A stretch of 64,000 bases of DNA, taken from contig NZ_JAXOFX010000001.1 in the NCBI RefSeq assembly GCF_034427655.1, positions 434,001-498,000 of the forward strand, given 5' to 3'. The translations under genes and the position numbers were made by a program. The notes below the pieces were generated by a model. It was not told the origin of the DNA and searched no databases. It saw only the letters and a list, made by a program, of their open reading frames with translations. The stretch is from Robertmurraya_A mangrovi. GTDB taxonomy: Bacteria; Bacillota; Bacilli; Bacillales; Cytobacillaceae. Shown here piece by piece: positions 61,265 through 64,000 of the stretch; positions within the stretch are counted from its first letter, which is position 1, and every line of letters starts with the position of its first letter.

Positions 61265-61813
61265 ATGGCTGAACGTTTAGTTGGTAAACAAGCACCACGT
61301 TTCGAAATGGACGCTGTATTAGCAAACAAAGAATTTGGTAAAGTTAGTTTAGAAGATAACATGAAGAATGGTAAATGGACAGTACTTTACTTCTATCCAA
61401 TGGACTTCACTTTTGTATGTCCAACTGAAATTATCGCCCTTTCTGATCGTTATGATGAGTTTGAAGATTTAGATGCAGAAGTAATTGGTGTATCTACAGA
61501 CACAATCCACACTCACTTAGCTTGGATTAATACAGATCGTTCTTCAAACGGTCTTGGAGAATTAAGATATCCTATCGCTGCTGATACTAACCACGTAGTT
61601 TCTCGTGAATATGGAGTTCTAATTGAAGAAGAAGGTATCGCACTACGCGGATTATTCATCATCAGTCCTGAAGGTGAATTAATGTATGCTGTTGTTCACC
61701 ATAACAACATTGGCCGTGATGTTGATGAGACTCTTCGTGTTCTTCAAGCACTTCAAACAGGTGGTCTTTGCCCAGCAAACTGGAAACCAGGTCAAAAAAC
61801 ATTAAATGTTTAA
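61265..61813 (+). CDS. ykuU: 2-Cys peroxiredoxin YkuU
   Basis: A 182-residue typical 2-Cys peroxiredoxin. The peroxidatic Cys lies in FYPMDFTFVCPTE and the resolving Cys in GGLCPANWKPG. It reduces hydrogen and alkyl peroxides, being re-reduced by a thioredoxin-like partner, possibly YkuV encoded downstream. TTGGAGGG precedes the ATG at 61265. Confidence 0.93.
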   Translation: MAERLVGKQAPRFEMDAVLANKEFGKVSLEDNMKNGKWTVLYFYPMDFTFVCPTEIIALSDRYDEFEDLDAEVIGVSTDTIHTHLAWINTDRSSNGLGELRYPIAADTNHVVSREYGVLIEEEGIALRGLFIISPEGELMYAVVHHNNIGRDVDETLRVLQALQTGGLCPANWKPGQKTLNV

Positions 61814-61832
61814 TTTTTATTAATTCGCATGT

Positions 61833-61862
61833 AGACCTAACTTTATGTTAGGTCTTTTCTTG
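61833..61862 (+). terminator. terminator after ykuU
   Basis: AGACCTAAC pairs with GTTAGGTCT around TTTAT, followed by TTTCTTG. Confidence 0.8.
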
Positions 61863-61893
61863 CAATTCTAATTTAAGAGGTGGGGGAGACATA

Positions 61894-62349
61894 ATGAAAT
61901 TACGTGAGCCAATGCCAGAACTAACCGGAGCAACTGAATGGTTAAATGGAGAAGTAACGAAGGATCAATTAGTCGGTGAAAAACCTACACTTATTCACTT
62001 TTGGTCTGTAAGCTGTTATTTATGTAAAGAAGCAATGCCACAAGTAAATCAGTTTAGAGATGACTATAAAGAAAAATTAAACGTTATTGCTGTGCATATG
62101 CCTCGTTCAGAGGAAGATTTAAACATTGAATTAATTAAATCAACAGCAGCAGAACATAACATTACACAACCTATTTTTGTTGACAGTGAACATAAATTAA
62201 CAGATGCTTTCGAAAATCAGTATGTTCCTGCATATTATGTTTTCGACAAAGATGGAAAGCTTCGTCATTTCCAGGCAGGCGGAAGCGGTATGAAGATGCT
62301 AGAAAAGCGTGTTAATCGAGTTTTAGATGAAATGGAAAAAAGCGAATAG
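61894..62349 (+). CDS. ykuV: thiol-disulfide oxidoreductase YkuV
   Basis: A 151-residue thioredoxin-fold protein. The active site is SVSCYLCKEAMPQVN (CxxC, residues about 40-43); cis-Pro lies in QYVPAYYVF. It matches B. subtilis YkuV, a cytosolic reductant. It follows ykuU, as in B. subtilis, suggesting a peroxidase/reductase pair. GAGGTGGGGG precedes the ATG. Confidence 0.93.
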   Translation: MKLREPMPELTGATEWLNGEVTKDQLVGEKPTLIHFWSVSCYLCKEAMPQVNQFRDDYKEKLNVIAVHMPRSEEDLNIELIKSTAAEHNITQPIFVDSEHKLTDAFENQYVPAYYVFDKDGKLRHFQAGGSGMKMLEKRVNRVLDEMEKSE

Positions 62350-62361
62350 TGGTTTATAGGT

Positions 62362-62390
62362 GGTCAGGCATATGCTTGACCTCTTTTTTA
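62362..62390 (+). terminator. terminator after ykuV
   Basis: GGTCAGGC pairs with GCTTGACC (one wobble) around ATAT, followed by TCTTTTTTA. Confidence 0.8.
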
Positions 62391-62563
62391 TTAAAGGATA
62401 ATTAAAATTTTCAAAAAAAGTAGAAAATTCGAATAAAGGGGTAGAAAAATATTTCGAAAACCGATATATTTATATTTATGTTCTCTTATTATATGTTAAT
62501 AGGATTATGTAAAGTTAATTACGTCAGGAAAAGCTTGATGCATCATGAAAGGAGGAAAATACC

Positions 62564-64000
62564 TTGGAAACTTTTAAGAAGTTAAAAGAATTTTATTGGC
62601 CTTTTAAGAATTATTTCTTTTGGTCAATGGGTTTCCTATTATTAATTACGGGGATCACCGTTATTTATCCTATGATACTTCAAATTACCATTGATGATGT
62701 TGTCATTGGCGGTAAGTATGAATTGATCCCTTATTTAGCACTTGGTTTTATTGGAATTATGGCAGTAAAAGGAATTGGGACCTTCATCCATCAATATACC
62801 GGTGATTTATTTGGAATCACAAGTGTATATAAACTTAGAAACTCGTTATATGAGAAACTGCAATTTTTACCGTTTCGTTATTATGACAATGCAAAAACGG
62901 GGGACCTAATGTCACGCTTAACAGCTGATGTGGAAGGGTTTAGATTTTTCCTATCGTTTGGTTTTGCCGAGTTAGTTCGGTTTATTTTATTAATTGGTAT
63001 CAGCGTTTCAGTCATGTTTTATTACTCAATCCCATTAACCATTGTAACGCTAATTACTTTACCATTTTTAGCTTTCGTTACTTTTCGCTTTGACAAGGCC
63101 GTTCACCCTGCGTTTCGTGGTATTCGTAAGTCATTCGGAAAGCTCAATACGAAAGTACAAGAAAATATTAGTGGAATCAATACCGTAAAGTCATTATCTA
63201 GAGAAGATTTTGAGATTAATAAATTTAATGATTCAAACGGGGATTATAAAGATAAGTATATCTTCACCTCTAATATTTGGGCGAAGTATTTCCCTCTAAT
63301 GGAGTTCTTAGGAAATGTAAGTGTTGTCCTTCTGCTTGCTTATGGCGGTTATTTAGTCATTAATGGACAGTTAAAACCTGGTGAATTGGTCGCGTTCTAT
63401 AGTTTAGTGTGGTATATAATGTGGCCGATAATGAACCTTGGGTTTGTTGTTAACTTATTCTCACAATCTAAAGCTTCTGGTGAAAGATTACTTGAAATAT
63501 TGGAAGCGGAAAACGAAATTAAGGAAAAAGACGGATCGGTTTACCTTGAGAGACTTCAAGGTGATGTAGAATTTAAAAATGTTACTTTGAAATACACAGA
63601 AGATGATGCAGAAGCATTAAATGAAATCAGTTTTAAAGCTCATCCTGGGAAAGTAATTGGTTTACTTGGGTCAACAGGTTCTGGTAAAACAAGTATTACT
63701 CAGTTGATGACAAGGTTTTATGAGCCAACAGAAGGTGATGTACTCATTGATGGCATCAATGTGAAAGAATTCTCATTGCGTTCATTAAGAAGCAATATCG
63801 GGTTTGTTCTTCAAGAATCATTTTTGTTTTCATCGACCATCAAAGCCAACATTTCATACGGTCGACCAGAGGCAACGATGGAAGAGATTATAGAGGCAGC
63901 TAAGAAAGCCCAAGCACATGACTTTATAATGGAGTTACCAGATGGATATGACACCATGCTTGGTGAAAGAGGAATGGGCTTATCTGGTGGACAAAAGCAA
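62564..64000 (+). CDS. ABC transporter, fused permease/ATP-binding (YknU-like), C-terminus cut
   Basis: The open frame starts at a TTG after GAAAGGAGG and runs off the window, about 479 residues. An exporter-type transmembrane domain with six helices (about 1-320) is followed by an ATP-binding domain: Walker A GLLGSTGSGKTS, Q-loop region VLQESFLFSSTIKANI, and the signature GMGLSGGQKQ at the cut. This is a lipid/multidrug-type half-transporter, commonly working as a heterodimer with a second gene that would lie downstream. In B. subtilis the yknUV pair lies in this vicinity; the exact orthology is uncertain. Confidence 0.88.
   Translation, partial: METFKKLKEFYWPFKNYFFWSMGFLLLITGITVIYPMILQITIDDVVIGGKYELIPYLALGFIGIMAVKGIGTFIHQYTGDLFGITSVYKLRNSLYEKLQFLPFRYYDNAKTGDLMSRLTADVEGFRFFLSFGFAELVRFILLIGISVSVMFYYSIPLTIVTLITLPFLAFVTFRFDKAVHPAFRGIRKSFGKLNTKVQENISGINTVKSLSREDFEINKFNDSNGDYKDKYIFTSNIWAKYFPLMEFLGNVSVVLLLAYGGYLVINGQLKPGELVAFYSLVWYIMWPIMNLGFVVNLFSQSKASGERLLEILEAENEIKEKDGSVYLERLQGDVEFKNVTLKYTEDDAEALNEISFKAHPGKVIGLLGSTGSGKTSITQLMTRFYEPTEGDVLIDGINVKEFSLRSLRSNIGFVLQESFLFSSTIKANISYGRPEATMEEIIEAAKKAQAHDFIMELPDGYDTMLGERGMGLSGGQKQ

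Overview
The window is about 64 kb of low-GC, AT-rich chromosome from an endospore-forming member of the Bacillaceae. The evidence is Shine-Dalgarno sites close to AAAGGAGG, frequent TTG and GTG starts, CtsR boxes in front of clpE, sporulation-type histidine kinases, a CcpC-type regulator, and long synteny with the Bacillus subtilis kinD-mhqR-clpE-ykvI-ykvS and ptsHI-ykwBC-patA-cheV-ykyB-ykuC-D-E-F-I-J-L-M-Q-R-U-V segments. I saw no rRNA, tRNA, CRISPR array, prophage or transposase gene. Most of the window is core genome with scattered accessory insertions.

Layout. 1-8 kb: a cut MFS exporter, an APH-fold kinase, a KinD-like sensor kinase, MhqR, an M3 oligopeptidase and a second membrane/PAS sensor kinase. 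8-16 kb: AdoMet decarboxylase (long proenzyme type), clpE under two CtsR boxes, ykvI, a CPBP protease, ykvS, and a chemotaxis receptor broken by a one-base deletion in an A run. 16-25 kb: an SDR, a LysM amidase, a PilZ protein, a MoxR-DUF58-membrane operon, and ptsHI. 25-34 kb: an ABC exporter with its PadR regulator (shared palindromic operators), ykwB, an SDR without the usual catalytic Tyr, ykwC, an orphan VWA-like fragment, patA, an RDD protein and a CBS-GGDEF protein. 34-47 kb: an MFS (UMF1), cheV, ykyB, padR-ykuC, ykuD, ppx-ppk, a PAS-PAS-GGDEF-EAL protein, and Tat-exported ykuE. 47-64 kb: fadH, a C39-like lipoprotein, ykuI, a redox/MBL pair, ykuJ, ykzF, ykuL/darB, an MDR pump, a TSUP exporter, ccpC, dapH, the DAP deacetylase gene, an mscS remnant, ykuU, ykuV and a cut ABC exporter.

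Themes. (1) Lysine/meso-DAP synthesis by the acetylase route: dapH and the deacetylase gene sit together, and patA lies 27 kb away. (2) Cyclic-dinucleotide signalling: PilZ, CBS-GGDEF, GGDEF-EAL, YkuI and the c-di-AMP receptor DarB. (3) Polyphosphate turnover (ppx-ppk). (4) Phosphorelay and chemotaxis sensors. (5) Thiol redox proteins: glutaredoxin, YkuU and YkuV.

The least explained material is non-coding. Two families of GC-rich dispersed palindromic elements occur. Family A has five copies, all in the same orientation and all just downstream of + strand genes; two of them share a 17-bp hairpin with compensatory changes. Family B has two copies. I found no convincing new multi-gene defence or mobile system. 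The best leads are these elements, the frameshifted receptor, the PadR operator pairs and the orphan VWA-like gene.
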